A DNA stretch of 62,824 nucleotides from the NCBI GenBank assembly GCA_022599575.1, contig JAHZMA010000104.1, forward strand, positions 1 through 62,824. Reading direction: 5' to 3'. The notes under the pieces were generated by a model. That model was not told where the DNA came from and made no database searches. It saw only the letters and a list, made by a program, of their open reading frames with translations. Every line of letters begins with the position of its first letter. The first letter of the stretch is position 1. The stretch comes from Alphaproteobacteria bacterium (GTDB lineage: Bacteria; Pseudomonadota; Alphaproteobacteria; JABAAW01; JAHZMA01). The translations under genes were made by a program, and so were the position numbers. Positions 54,261-62,824 of this stretch are shown here, in pieces.

Positions 54261-55504
54261 GGCGCCACCTTATTTTCTTCGCCATCATTCATATCCTCAC
54301 CAATTGCTTGTGCCACTGTGAAAATATCCTTATCGCCACGTCCGCATAGATTAATCAGTATAATATCAGTTTTGGGCTTGTTGCCTGCGATTTTTGCCGC
54401 ATAAGCAAGCGCATGTGATGGTTCTAATGCTGGTAAAATGCCTTCTAGTTTTGCCAATGTTTGAAAGGCTTGCAATGCTTCATCATCATTAATCGGATGA
54501 TATTGTACCCGTCCAGAATCTTTCAAAAACGCATGTTCTGGCCCTACGCCCGGATAATCAAGCCCTGCCGAAATAGAGTGCGCCTCTTCAATCTGCCCTG
54601 CCTCATCTTGCAATAAATAAGTTCGCATACCATGCAACACACCTGCCCTGCCCGCATTCATTGATGCGGCAGTCTTGCCACTATGTGCGCCTTTGCCGCC
54701 CGCTTCAACCCCGATAATCTCAACCGATTCATCATTTAAGAAGGGATAAAACAGCCCGATGGCATTTGAGCCACCGCCAATAGCCGCGATGACACTATCA
54801 GGCAATCTACCTTCCGCTTGCTGTAATTGTTCTTTGGCCTCATTGCCAATCACCCGTTGAAAATCGCGCACCATTTCAGGATAAGGATGCGGGCCTGCCG
54901 CCGTGCCTATTAAATAAAATGTATCATCAACATTGCTGACCCAATCGCGCAACGCTTCATTCATCGCATCTTTTAGCGATGCTGAGCCCGACATAACCGA
55001 ACGGATTTCAGCACCCAATAATTTCATACGAAACACATTTGGCTTTTGCCGTTCAATATCTTTTTGCCCCATATAAATCACGCAAGGCAAGCCAAACAAG
55101 GCACATACAGTTGCCGTTGCCACCCCATGCTGACCCGCGCCTGTTTCGGCAATAATCCGCGGTTTTTTCATGCGCCGTGCCAGTAATATCTGCCCCATGC
55201 AATTATTGATTTTATGGGCGCCTGTATGGTTCAGCTCGTCACGCTTGAGGTAAATTTTAGCGCCACCCCAATGTTGCGTTAACCGTTCGGCATAATAAAG
55301 TGGTGATGGGCGACCCACATAATTTTTGAGATAATAGCCTAATTCCTGCCAAAAACCTTCATCATCACGCGCAATATGCCATTGCTTCTCTAACTCTAAA
55401 ATCAGAGGCATGAGGGTTTCGGCAACAAATCTGCCACCATAATCGCCGAAGCGTCCGTTTTCATCTGGATATTTGTCGTAACAATTTTGTGTCATTTTAA
55501 TCAC
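54257..55504 (-). CDS. trpB: Tryptophan synthase beta chain
   Basis: PLP enzyme joining indole and serine to tryptophan. The GTG at 55504 is preceded by AAAGGA at four bases and is preferred; ATG at 55495 is possible, and an upstream start at 55567 adds unrelated residues. Recognisable: [22 protein letters not shown] lysine in [16 protein letters not shown] near residue 90, [11 protein letters not shown], and [14 protein letters not shown] for the phosphate group. About 412-415 residues, normal. Confidence 0.95.
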   Translation of the reverse strand: MIKMTQNCYDKYPDENGRFGDYGGRFVAETLMPLILELEKQWHIARDDEGFWQELGYYLKNYVGRPSPLYYAERLTQHWGGAKIYLKRDELNHTGAHKINNCMGQILLARRMKKPRIIAETGAGQHGVATATVCALFGLPCVIYMGQKDIERQKPNVFRMKLLGAEIRSVMSGSASLKDAMNEALRDWVSNVDDTFYLIGTAAGPHPYPEMVRDFQRVIGNEAKEQLQQAEGRLPDSVIAAIGGGSNAIGLFYPFLNDESVEIIGVEAGGKGAHSGKTAASMNAGRAGVLHGMRTYLLQDEAGQIEEAHSISAGLDYPGVGPEHAFLKDSGRVQYHPINDDEALQAFQTLAKLEGILPALEPSHALAYAAKIAGNKPKTDIILINLCGRGDKDIFTVAQAIGEDMNDGEENKVAP

Positions 55505-55601
55505 TGATTCCTTTCCACTCTTTTTGAATACACGCAAACCATGATAAAAAGCAAGTATTTCTGCCATAGAAATACCAGATAATCATCTTGCACTAAAACG
55601 C

Positions 55602-55629
55602 TTGGCATGTTAACATAAAATTCTGTAAT
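55602..55629 (+). promoter_or_regulatory. Candidate promoter for the small membrane protein
   Basis: TTGGCA (55602-55607) and TGTAAT (55624-55629), 16 bp apart, in the gap divergent from trpB. The leader would be about ten bases. Confidence 0.4.
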
Positions 55630-55646
55630 AACAATGGAGATAAAAG

Positions 55647-55985
55647 ATGAATTTTTTACGGCAATTTGCAAGATTTTGGGGTGGCTTTTTTTTCCTGCTT
55701 GCCATTTTCTTTATGCTGGTAACGCTCATTTTTCTATTCACTGGCAGAATCGCGCAACCAATTGGGCTATCATGGTATCAAAGCGCTCCCTTTAGCCTGA
55801 ATCAAACGCAAGTGATTACGCAACGTTATTTTTTCCCCGCCATTTGGGATTATATGTTTGTGCCAATCTTAAAAATGTCGGGTTGGAAAGGCTTGCCCGC
55901 ACTCACCATTCTGTGTTTCGTTATTGGCACTGTATTACGCAACGTGCCTAGCCGTAAAAAATCATTTCGTGGCTCGTTTAAATAA
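55647..55985 (+). CDS. Small membrane protein, unknown function
   Basis: 112 residues. Hydrophobic segment about 8-34 (WGGFFFLLAIFFMLVTLIFLF), an extracytoplasmic loop of about 45 residues with several aromatics, then a second segment around 80-96 and a basic end (SRKKSFRGSFK). TGGAG ribosome site eleven bases before the ATG. I do not recognise the family. It diverges from trpB. Confidence 0.7.
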   Translation: MNFLRQFARFWGGFFFLLAIFFMLVTLIFLFTGRIAQPIGLSWYQSAPFSLNQTQVITQRYFFPAIWDYMFVPILKMSGWKGLPALTILCFVIGTVLRNVPSRKKSFRGSFK

Positions 55986-56059
55986 GCGTTAATCATCGTC
56001 TTATCTATTTTTGGCATATAAAAGCCATAAAAAAACATAATAACGGCATATCTATTTGC

Positions 56060-56088
56060 TTGCTTATCATCTATAATTTATCTATATT
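56060..56088 (+). promoter_or_regulatory. Promoter of the ferredoxin reductase-sulfite reductase operon
   Basis: TTGCTT (56060-56065) and TATATT (56083-56088), 17 bp apart, in a 146-bp gap. The start would fall near 56095, about 37 bases before the GTG start codon. Confidence 0.5.
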
Positions 56089-56131
56089 CTCGATAATTTT
56101 TAATCATCAACCGATATAGGAGGCATGAACA

Positions 56132-57172
56132 GTGAATAGCAACAATTCTGAAAATTATTATGATGTGCTGATTGTAGGCGCTGGTCCATGCGGTATTTTT
56201 GCTGTATTCGAATTGGGGTTATTGGGCTTAACCGCTTGTTTGGTAGATGCACTTGATAAAAAAGGCGGGCAATGTGCCGAGCTTTACCCTGAAAAACCAA
56301 TTTACGATATACCGGGCTATCCCACCGTTAATGGTGGCGAGATTGTTGATAAATTGCTAGAACAAGCCGCCCCGTTCGACCCTGTTTATTACCTTTCCGA
56401 ACGCGTTGATGAATTGCATGAAGATAGCAATGGCATATTTACCACCATCACCGATCAAGGCAGAAAAATAACATCACGGGCGATTTTCATTGCCGCTGGT
56501 GCAGGCTGTTTCACGCCGCGCCGTCCGAAAATAGAATCGCTTGAAGATTACGAGGGTAAATCAGTTTTTTATGCGGTGCGTAACCGCGAAACATTCAAAG
56601 ACAGCAATTTGGTGATTGTTGGCGGTGGCGATAGTGCGCTTGATTGGGCGCTAGATTTGGTTGATTATTGCAACAAGCTTACCTTAATTCATCGTAGTGA
56701 TAAATTCCGCGCCGCGCCGCATTCGGTTTCATCAATGCAAAAATTGGTAAAACAAGGCAAAATGGATTGTTTTGTTGGCAATATCACCGCGCTTCATGGC
56801 GAAAATGGTGTGCTTAATGGCGTGACTGCCAGCACCAAAACTGGCGATATTCCCCTGCCCGACATCAATAAATTATTATTATTTTTCGGCTTAAATATCG
56901 AATTGGGTAAACTTGCTGATTGGGGCATCGAATTGCATGATGGTAAATTAATCAAAGTCAATACCGAAGATTTTGCCACCTCACGGCGGGGCATTTTTGC
57001 CATTGGCGATATTAACCATTATCCGGGCAAATTAAAATTGATATTATCAGGCTTTCATGAAGCGGCATTGGCAGCGCAATCTGCCTTCAAAATTGCCCGC
57101 CCCGATGAAAAACTGATTTTTCGTTACACAACATCCTCAACAGATTTACAAAAAAAATTAGGTGTCAAATAA
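56132..57172 (+). CDS. Ferredoxin-NADP reductase, thioredoxin-reductase-like type
   Basis: 346 residues. FAD flavoprotein moving electrons from NADPH to ferredoxin; it matches the type-2 FNR group that lacks the redox CxxC of thioredoxin reductase. FAD-binding GAGPCGIF near residue 14, NAD(P)-binding GGGDSALDWALDL near 168, and the C-terminal FAIGDINHYPGK. GTG start, with AGGAGG eight bases upstream; an ATG seven bases earlier opens only a four-codon frame. The next gene is a ferredoxin, and sulfite reductase lies four genes on. Confidence 0.92.
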   Translation: MNSNNSENYYDVLIVGAGPCGIFAVFELGLLGLTACLVDALDKKGGQCAELYPEKPIYDIPGYPTVNGGEIVDKLLEQAAPFDPVYYLSERVDELHEDSNGIFTTITDQGRKITSRAIFIAAGAGCFTPRRPKIESLEDYEGKSVFYAVRNRETFKDSNLVIVGGGDSALDWALDLVDYCNKLTLIHRSDKFRAAPHSVSSMQKLVKQGKMDCFVGNITALHGENGVLNGVTASTKTGDIPLPDINKLLLFFGLNIELGKLADWGIELHDGKLIKVNTEDFATSRRGIFAIGDINHYPGKLKLILSGFHEAALAAQSAFKIARPDEKLIFRYTTSSTDLQKKLGVK

Positions 57173-57183
57173 TTTAGGAGAAC

Positions 57184-57498
57184 ATGATGGACCTTACAAT
57201 CAATGCAACCGATGCTAAAGGAAAGTTACATACCATCAAAGGCTATGAAAATAGCTCGGTGATGGAAAATTTACGCGAAGCAGGCCTTGTAGAAGGCGTT
57301 TGTGGCGGGGTTTGCTCGTGCGCCACATGCCATGTTGCGGTGCATAATGATTGGGTGGCCAAAACTGGCACACGCAATGAAGAAGAAGAAATGCTATTGG
57401 AAGAATTGCCAGAAATGCAAGAAACATCACGGCTGAGTTGCCAGATTGAATTTACTGCCGCATTAGACGGGTTGGAAGTAACGATTTTGGAGGAATGA
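57184..57498 (+). CDS. [2Fe-2S] ferredoxin, adrenodoxin type
   Basis: 104 residues. Cluster ligands are Cys in EGVCGGVCSCATCHV (spacing C-x5-C-x2-C) and the fourth in SRLSCQI near residue 86. EEEMLLEELPE supplies the acidic partner-binding surface of adrenodoxin-like ferredoxins. Follows its probable reductase after eleven bases and overlaps cysG (ATGA). AGGAG ribosome site. In many bacteria this type serves iron-sulfur assembly; here the operon suggests sulfite reductase as its acceptor. Confidence 0.93.
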   Translation: MMDLTINATDAKGKLHTIKGYENSSVMENLREAGLVEGVCGGVCSCATCHVAVHNDWVAKTGTRNEEEEMLLEELPEMQETSRLSCQIEFTAALDGLEVTILEE

Positions 57499-58772
57499 TG
57501 CGCTATTTACCGATTAGTCTTAATCTGGATAAAAAACAGGTTTTATTTGCAGGTGGCGACAAAGATGCTTCGGCAAAAGTGCGCTTGCTTGCCAAAACCA
57601 AAGCGTATATTACTGTGCTTGCACCTAGCCTAAATGCCGATTTGCAACATTATCATCAGCAGGGCAGAATCACATGGCATGAAGCCAGTATTAACACCGA
57701 AAATTTGATGCCTCTCTTGCAAGATTGCACCCTATTCTATGCCGCAACGGGCGATAAAAAATTGGATGCTGAATTGGCACGATGCGCGCAATCACATGCC
57801 AAACTTATCAATGCGGTTGACCAACAACAATGCAGCGATTTTATCACCCCTGCTTTGGTGAATCATTCCCCGCTTACCATTGCCATTAGCACTGAAGGGG
57901 CAGCGCCCGTATTAGCACGCATCTTAAAAGCAAAGATTGAATCTTTATTGCCCAAACATATCGGGCGTTTGGCAAAATTAGCGGGTAATTTACGTCCAGC
58001 GGTTGATACGCATTTGCAACATGGGCAGAAGCGACATTTTTGGCAATGGTTCTTTACGCAAAATATTCATCATGGTAAAACCGCGCCTGTAAATGCTGAA
58101 AAATTATTGCAAGATTTTAAGCAATCGGCCAACACAAAAGGGGGGTTCTATTATCTACCATTAGAAAATATTGCTGATAAAAATGCGCTGGCAAAATTGC
58201 GCGATGCCGATAAAATCTACTATCATGATGATGATACCAATCCGCATCCAGATTTGCCTGAATTAATCGATATGGCACGGCGCGAGGCTGAATTTTTCCC
58301 TCATCAATTGCCCTGTATCGATGCTATAAAACAAGTCCAAAAACATGGGCATCGCTTGTTGGTGCTTGCCCCTTATAAGCATTTAGTGCATTTGATGAAT
58401 TTAAGCGAACAAGCCAAATTACCGCTTCATTATCAGGGTAAAAACACACAATTCACCCTCACCATCAATGATGAGGCGCAATTACAATTACTGAATTGGA
58501 CGATGCTAAAAACAAGCAATCATATGGTGGAAATCCATTTACCACGACATTTATTTCCGCAATTACAGGCAAAGTTATTGCAATATGATATTAACATACC
58601 GCTTTATATTATTGCCGATAATCAATTATCAGCCAGTAAAAGCGTCACCTGCCACCATGCGCCAGCAAACGCGCAAGCTATTTTATTGGATTGCACCCAA
58701 AATCAGCATCAGCAATCACATCATGCGTCAAAATTTTCTCAGGAGTTTGCCCATGCCCAAAATTGTCGCTAA
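57495..58772 (+). CDS. cysG: Siroheme synthase: intact CysG-B half, degenerate methyltransferase half
   Basis: 425 residues. Residues 1-205 match the precorrin-2 dehydrogenase/ferrochelatase module: FAGGDKDASAKVRLL (one Gly of the NAD loop changed to Asp), NAVDQQQCSDFITP with the catalytic Asp, and APVLARILKAKIESLLPKHIGRLAKLAGNLRP. From about 215 on there is a uroporphyrinogen III methyltransferase-like fold in which signature loops are gone: the G-x-GPGDP start reads LPLENIADK. Structural landmarks remain (DLPELIDMARREAEFF). Methylation is probably absent here, so another SUMT would be needed. It overlaps the ferredoxin and DUF2849 genes. Confidence 0.85.
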   Translation: MMRYLPISLNLDKKQVLFAGGDKDASAKVRLLAKTKAYITVLAPSLNADLQHYHQQGRITWHEASINTENLMPLLQDCTLFYAATGDKKLDAELARCAQSHAKLINAVDQQQCSDFITPALVNHSPLTIAISTEGAAPVLARILKAKIESLLPKHIGRLAKLAGNLRPAVDTHLQHGQKRHFWQWFFTQNIHHGKTAPVNAEKLLQDFKQSANTKGGFYYLPLENIADKNALAKLRDADKIYYHDDDTNPHPDLPELIDMARREAEFFPHQLPCIDAIKQVQKHGHRLLVLAPYKHLVHLMNLSEQAKLPLHYQGKNTQFTLTINDEAQLQLLNWTMLKTSNHMVEIHLPRHLFPQLQAKLLQYDINIPLYIIADNQLSASKSVTCHHAPANAQAILLDCTQNQHQQSHHASKFSQEFAHAQNCR

Positions 58773-59052
58773 ATTCAAACTTTATAATGCCAATGATTTG
58801 CGGTCGGGGTTGGTGGTATTTCTCACCAAAAATCTAACATGGTCAACAAATTTTGCCGATGCGTTGATTATCAGCGATGATGAGGCGCTGGCACAAAAAT
58901 GCGAAACAGAGGGCGCGCGCGCTGTTGATGCCAACGAAATTGTTGCTCCCTATTGGATACCAACCATTGATGGAACGCTTGAAGGCATGCATATGCGCGA
59001 AAAAATGCGCGTGCTAGGGCCAACCGTTAAAAGCGATGTTATAAAAGGATAA
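58753..59052 (+). CDS. DUF2849 family protein
   Basis: 99 residues from the ATG at 58753, with AGGAG eight bases upstream, inside the last 20 bases of cysG; a longer frame from 58585 is not needed. The VAKFKLYNANDLRSGLVVFL start, ALIISDDEALAQ and EIVAPYWIPTIDG are typical of DUF2849, a family that almost always neighbours cysI in alphaproteobacteria. No enzyme motif is known. A small accessory role in sulfite reduction is inferred from context. Confidence 0.85.
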   Translation: MPKIVAKFKLYNANDLRSGLVVFLTKNLTWSTNFADALIISDDEALAQKCETEGARAVDANEIVAPYWIPTIDGTLEGMHMREKMRVLGPTVKSDVIKG

Positions 59053-59056
59053 GACT

Positions 59057-60712
59057 ATGTATCGTTATGATGAATTTGACCATGATTTTGTGCAAGCACG
59101 CGTTAAGGAATTTTCGGCACAGGTAGAGCGCCGTTTGGCAGGAAAATTAACCGAAGATGAATTTAAGCCACTGCGTCTGATGAATGGCTTATATCTGCAA
59201 CTTCATGCCTATATGTTGCGGGTGGCAATTCCTTACGGCACATTATCATCACGGCAAATGCGAATGTTAGCACATATTAGCGAAAAATATGACCGCGGTT
59301 ATGGGCATTTTACCACCAGACAAAATATTCAATATAATTGGCCAAAATTAGAAGATGTGCCTGCTTTATTGCAAGATTTAGCATCGGTTGAGATGCACGC
59401 CTTGCAAACCAGCGGTAATTGTATTCGCAATGTAACCGCTGATCCTTGGGGTGGTGTGGCAGCTGATGAAATTGCCGACCCGCGCCCAATATGCGAAATT
59501 TTACGGCAATGGTCTAGCCTGCATCCTGAATTTGCTTTTCTGCCACGTAAATTTAAGTTTGCGGTAACCGCAGGCGCGCAAGATAGGGCGGCAGTAAAAA
59601 CGCACGATATTGGCATTATTTTACGGCGCAATGCTAAAGGCGAACTCGGCTATGAAGTATTGGCAGGTGGCGGACAAGGGCGCACCCCTTATTTGGCAAA
59701 AACCATTCGCGATTTTGTGCCAGAACATGAATTACTGCCCTATGTAGAAGCGATGATACGCGTTTATAATCTACATGGCAGGCGCGATAATAAATATAAA
59801 GCGCGGATTAAAATCTTACTGAACGAGATGGGGCTTGAACAATATAAAAAAGAGGTGGAGCAAGAATTTGCCAATCATCCGCCTGAAAATATCGCGCTAC
59901 CGCAATCTGAAATTGACCGTATCAATACTTATTTTGCGCCGCCTGCTTACGATAGCCTGCCTGAAAAAAGCGAGGCACTTAATCAGGCGCGCAGAGACAA
60001 TAAAGATTTTGATTCATGGTGCAAACATAATCTTGGCGCACATAAAATTAGTGGCTATGGCATTGTGAATATATCTTTGAAAAAACCCGGCCAGATACCG
60101 GGCGATGCCACTGGTGATGATATGCGGTTGGTTGCTGATTTAGCCGATAAATATTCAAATGGTGAAATTCGGGTAACGCATCGGCAAAATTTAGTGTTGC
60201 CTGATGTGAAGAAAGATGATTTTTACGCCTTATGGCAAATGCTGGTAGCGGGCGGATTGGCGGCTGATAATTTTAATCTTGCCAGCGATATTATTTCGTG
60301 CCCTGGCCTTGATTATTGTTCGCTTGCCACTGCGCGTTCTATCCCCGTTGCCCAAAATATCGCCAATCAATTAACAAAAAGCGATAAGCAACAACAAACG
60401 GGCAAAATTCATATCAATATTTCTGGCTGTATCAATGCTTGCGGGCATCATCATGTTGGCAATATCGGAATATTAGGTTTAGATAAAAAGGGCGAAGAAT
60501 ATTATCAAATCACATTGGGCGGTTCTTCTGACCATGATTCAGCAATTGGTGAAATTGTAGGACCCGGTTTTTCGTTCGATGACGTGCCAAAAGCGATTGA
60601 TAAAATATTGGATATTTATCTTGCCAACCGATATGATGGCGAAGAATTTTTGCAAACTTACCGCCGTATTGGGACGCAAATATTTAAGGACGAACTCTAT
60701 GCCACTGCTTAA
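59057..60712 (+). CDS. cysI: Sulfite (nitrite) reductase hemoprotein
   Basis: 551 residues. Six-electron reduction of sulfite to sulfide. Siroheme/[4Fe-4S] ligand cysteines are seen in SCPGLDYCSLAT near residue 415 and in ISGCINACGHHHVGNIG near 458. Two ferredoxin-like repeat halves with RQNIQYNWPK and RQNLVLPDV blocks mark the nitrite/sulfite reductase fold. No flavin subunit (cysJ) is adjacent; a ferredoxin and its reductase are, so the donor is probably ferredoxin. Sulfite is preferred to nitrite because of the cys neighbours. Confidence 0.92.
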   Translation: MYRYDEFDHDFVQARVKEFSAQVERRLAGKLTEDEFKPLRLMNGLYLQLHAYMLRVAIPYGTLSSRQMRMLAHISEKYDRGYGHFTTRQNIQYNWPKLEDVPALLQDLASVEMHALQTSGNCIRNVTADPWGGVAADEIADPRPICEILRQWSSLHPEFAFLPRKFKFAVTAGAQDRAAVKTHDIGIILRRNAKGELGYEVLAGGGQGRTPYLAKTIRDFVPEHELLPYVEAMIRVYNLHGRRDNKYKARIKILLNEMGLEQYKKEVEQEFANHPPENIALPQSEIDRINTYFAPPAYDSLPEKSEALNQARRDNKDFDSWCKHNLGAHKISGYGIVNISLKKPGQIPGDATGDDMRLVADLADKYSNGEIRVTHRQNLVLPDVKKDDFYALWQMLVAGGLAADNFNLASDIISCPGLDYCSLATARSIPVAQNIANQLTKSDKQQQTGKIHINISGCINACGHHHVGNIGILGLDKKGEEYYQITLGGSSDHDSAIGEIVGPGFSFDDVPKAIDKILDIYLANRYDGEEFLQTYRRIGTQIFKDELYATA

Positions 60713-61142
60713 TTTGCAAGGTGAGGTGATTGCTGATAGCCACAATAATATTATTCCTTTTGCTGAAATAACCGATAAAAGCAATCTGCAAGCGGTTTTG
60801 ATTGAAGGCGATAGCAATCTTGACGCCCTTATCCCCCATCTTGATGATTTGCAACTGATTGTGATTTCATTCCCTAGCTTTAGCGATGGCCGTGGTTTTT
60901 CGCAAGCCCATTGGTTGCGAAGACACAATTATCAAGGCGAATTACGCGCCAAAGGGTGGCTATTGCCCGACCAATTACGCCACCTGCTACAATGTGGCTT
61001 TTCTTCTATTGATTTAGATGATACAATCTATCAGCGGCACGGTGTTGCCACGTGGCAAAGCCCAACGATGGTTAAGCCTAATTATCAACGTGGCTATGCG
61101 GGTGCATTGCCCGATGCCAGAAAATCACGCAAACTAATTTAG
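60699..61142 (+). CDS. DUF934 family protein, sulfite reduction-associated
   Basis: 147 residues from the ATG at 60699, with AAGGA eight bases upstream, overlapping cysI by 14 bases; a longer frame from 60579 lies within cysI. DUF934 signatures: IVISFPSFSDGRGFSQAHWLRR, LRAKGWLLPDQLRHLLQCGF and the QRGYAG end. Its normal partner is cysH (PAPS/APS reductase), which is missing at this locus. No catalytic motif is recognised. Confidence 0.87.
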   Translation: MPLLNLQGEVIADSHNNIIPFAEITDKSNLQAVLIEGDSNLDALIPHLDDLQLIVISFPSFSDGRGFSQAHWLRRHNYQGELRAKGWLLPDQLRHLLQCGFSSIDLDDTIYQRHGVATWQSPTMVKPNYQRGYAGALPDARKSRKLI

Positions 61143-61156
61143 GACAAAATAACAAT

Positions 61157-62824
61157 ATGACCGACTATATCTATACGCTTCACCGCCTGAATAAAGCCTA
61201 TGCAGGTGGGCGCGAAGTGCTTAAAGATGTCACCTTATCATTTTTAGCAGGCGCGAAAATTGGCATATTGGGTGGCAATGGCGCAGGTAAATCAACCTTA
61301 ATGAAAATTATTGCGGGGCTAGATGATGAATATTCGGGCGAAGCGCGCGCCGCTGATGGTATTTTAATCGGCTATTTGCCACAAGAACCAGAGCTTGATA
61401 ACAGCAAAACAGTTGGCGAAAATGTGGCAGGCGCATTGCAAGAGGCATATAATGCCCTAGAACAATTTAATGCTGTTAGCATGAAAATGGGCGAAGTTAC
61501 CAATGATGATGAAATGAATGCTCTGATTGACCAACAAGCAGATTGGCAAGAAAAAATTGATGCGCTAGATGCGTGGGATATTGAACGCACATTAGAAATA
61601 GCAATGGATGCCTTGCAATGTCCGCCTGCCGATAATAGTGTTGAAAATCTTTCAGGTGGCGAAAAACGGCGCGTGGCATTATGCCGTTTATTATTGCAAA
61701 AACCTGATTTCTTACTGTTAGACGAGCCAACCAACCATTTAGATGCTTTATCGGTGGCATGGCTAGAACGGCATTTACGCGACTATGCTGGCACAGTGAT
61801 GATGGTAACCCATGACCGTTATTTCTTGGATAATGTAACAGGCTGGATTTTAGAACTAGACCGTGGCCATGCAATTCCTTATGAAGGAAATTATTCAAAC
61901 TGGCTAGAACAAAAAGAAAAACGCTTGCGTCAAGAAAGCAAAGGCGAAGAAGCGCGCGCACGGCAATTAGCTGATGAGCGCGAATGGATTAGGCAAACCC
62001 CTGCGGGCAGGCAAACAAAATCTAAAGCACGGGTGCAAGCCTATGAGGATTTATTGCAACAGCAATCCGATAAGCTACAACAAAACGCGCAAATTATGAT
62101 TCCACCCGCGCCACGTTTGGGTAATAAGGTGGTAGATGCCAACCATCTCAATAAAGGCTTTACCGATAAATTGCTGATAGAAGACTTAAATTTTAAGCTA
62201 CCACCGGGCGGCATTGTGGGGGTGATTGGCGCCAATGGCGCGGGCAAAACCACTTTATTCAAAATGATAACTGGCAAGGAACAGCCTGATAATGGCACAT
62301 TAGCCATTGGCGATTCTGTGCAGCTTGGCTATGTTGACCAATCGCGTGATGGTATGGATAATAGCAAAACCATTTGGGAAGAAATATCTGGCGGACAAGA
62401 TATGATTGATATGGGCAAAAGGCAGGTGCAATCACGTGCTTATGTTGGCGGTTTTGGCTTTAGGGGTGCTGACCAACAAAAGCGCATCAATCAACTTTCA
62501 GGTGGCGAGCGTAACCGCGTGCAACTTGCCAAAATCTTAAAATCAGGCGCGAATTTATTATTGCTTGATGAACCAACCAATGATTTGGATGTGGAAACTT
62601 TGCGCGCCTTAGAAGAAGCTTTGTTGAGTTTTGCAGGCTGTGCGGTGGTTATCAGCCATGATAGATTTTTCCTAGATAAAATTGCCACTCATATTTTGGC
62701 GTTTGAAGGCGATGCCAAAACCACTTGGTTCGAGGGCAATTATCAATTCTATATCACTGACCGCAAAAAACGGCTGGGCATAGATGAGAATGAAACTGAA
62801 CGGTTCCGTTATAAGAAACTCACG
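61157..62824 (+). CDS. ettA: Energy-dependent translational throttle protein (ABC-F), 3' end cut
   Basis: 556 residues are visible and the frame runs to the edge without a stop; EttA is usually about 555-560, so only a few residues are missing. It binds the ribosomal E site and gates entry into elongation according to the ATP/ADP ratio. Two ABC domains: Walker A GGNGAGKST and GANGAGKTT, signatures LSGGEKRR and LSGGERNR, Walker B LLLDEPTN in both. An EttA-type linker (WIRQTPAGRQTKSKARVQAYEDLL) joins them. No membrane domain. It starts 14 bases after the DUF934 gene. Confidence 0.95.
   Translation, partial: MTDYIYTLHRLNKAYAGGREVLKDVTLSFLAGAKIGILGGNGAGKSTLMKIIAGLDDEYSGEARAADGILIGYLPQEPELDNSKTVGENVAGALQEAYNALEQFNAVSMKMGEVTNDDEMNALIDQQADWQEKIDALDAWDIERTLEIAMDALQCPPADNSVENLSGGEKRRVALCRLLLQKPDFLLLDEPTNHLDALSVAWLERHLRDYAGTVMMVTHDRYFLDNVTGWILELDRGHAIPYEGNYSNWLEQKEKRLRQESKGEEARARQLADEREWIRQTPAGRQTKSKARVQAYEDLLQQQSDKLQQNAQIMIPPAPRLGNKVVDANHLNKGFTDKLLIEDLNFKLPPGGIVGVIGANGAGKTTLFKMITGKEQPDNGTLAIGDSVQLGYVDQSRDGMDNSKTIWEEISGGQDMIDMGKRQVQSRAYVGGFGFRGADQQKRINQLSGGERNRVQLAKILKSGANLLLLDEPTNDLDVETLRALEEALLSFAGCAVVISHDRFFLDKIATHILAFEGDAKTTWFEGNYQFYITDRKKRLGIDENETERFRYKKLT

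Noticed and set aside
56125-56136. ATG seven bases before the ferredoxin reductase start as a leader peptide
   Set aside because: It lies one base after the ribosome site and reads four codons; the GTG at 56132 has ideal spacing.
58585-58752. Longer start for the DUF2849 protein
   Set aside because: The extra residues come from the other frame of cysG; ATG 58753 has AGGAG upstream.
60579-60698. Longer start for the DUF934 protein
   Set aside because: Extra part lies inside cysI; ATG 60699 has AAGGA upstream and fits the family start.
1-62824. Mobile elements, CRISPR, prophage or defence island
   Set aside because: No transposase, integrase, direct-repeat array, phage or nuclease-helicase defence genes were recognised; the tandem repeats are coding or short.

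Overview
The window is AT-rich core chromosome of an alphaproteobacterium. This rests on family content and gene order: hisG-hisD-UPF0262-LMW phosphatase-maf-RNase E/G, argH-lptM-lysA, trpB-trpA-accD-folC, folC-sdhE-mfd, a TrcR/DUF1013 regulator, DUF2849-cysI-DUF934, and an htpG promoter of the alphaproteobacterial RpoH type. I cannot name genus or species. No transposase, integrase, phage gene, CRISPR array, rRNA or tRNA was seen, and coding density is high with many ATGA overlaps.

Layout. 1-3.1 kb: end of ileS, lspA, a small membrane protein, galE. 3.1-5.2 kb: a degenerate ABC-ATPase domain fused to a long acidic repetitive tail. 5.2-11.6 kb (minus): a peptide-type ABC importer (fused double ATPase, two permeases, Tat-signal binding protein) behind a beta-barrel protein. 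11.7-14.4 kb: long-chain acyl-CoA synthetase and an amidohydrolase-like protein. 14.5-16.8 kb: a surface-type lipoprotein with two TbpB-like barrels. 17-25 kb: rpsT, htpG, the his/maf/RNase cluster, gmhA. 25-33.5 kb (minus): HAD nucleotidase, DsbA-like oxidoreductase, trcR, TolC-like protein, and argH-lptM-lysA-purD. 33.5-35.2 kb: TlpA-like thioredoxin and a degenerate adenylate-forming protein. 35.2-42 kb (minus): an orphan protein, a diheme cytochrome c / membrane protein / cytochrome b trio, glnD and an S49 peptidase. 42-45.6 kb: SPOR lipoprotein, ilvD, cyclic-nucleotide-binding protein. 45.6-55.6 kb (minus): Sel1 protein, mfd, sdhE, folC, accD, trpA, trpB. 55.6-62.8 kb: small membrane protein, then ferredoxin reductase, ferredoxin, siroheme synthase, DUF2849, sulfite reductase, DUF934 and ettA.

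How genes work together. The last block reads as a self-contained sulfite-reduction operon: NADPH to FNR to [2Fe-2S] ferredoxin to a siroheme/[4Fe-4S] reductase, with siroheme made by the adjacent CysG, whose methyltransferase half looks dead. The b561 / small membrane protein / diheme c trio looks like a membrane electron-transfer module behind a palindromic operator. Amino acid synthesis is represented by his, trp, arg, lys and ilv genes.

Most unusual. Several proteins keep a familiar fold but have lost catalytic motifs: the acidic-tailed pseudo-ATPase, the fused peptide-transporter ATPase, the CysG methyltransferase half, and the truncated AMP-binding protein. Other points are a possible frameshift at the acyl-CoA synthetase start, a shared extended -10 promoter (once probably leaderless), and in-frame variable repeats in the surface lipoprotein.
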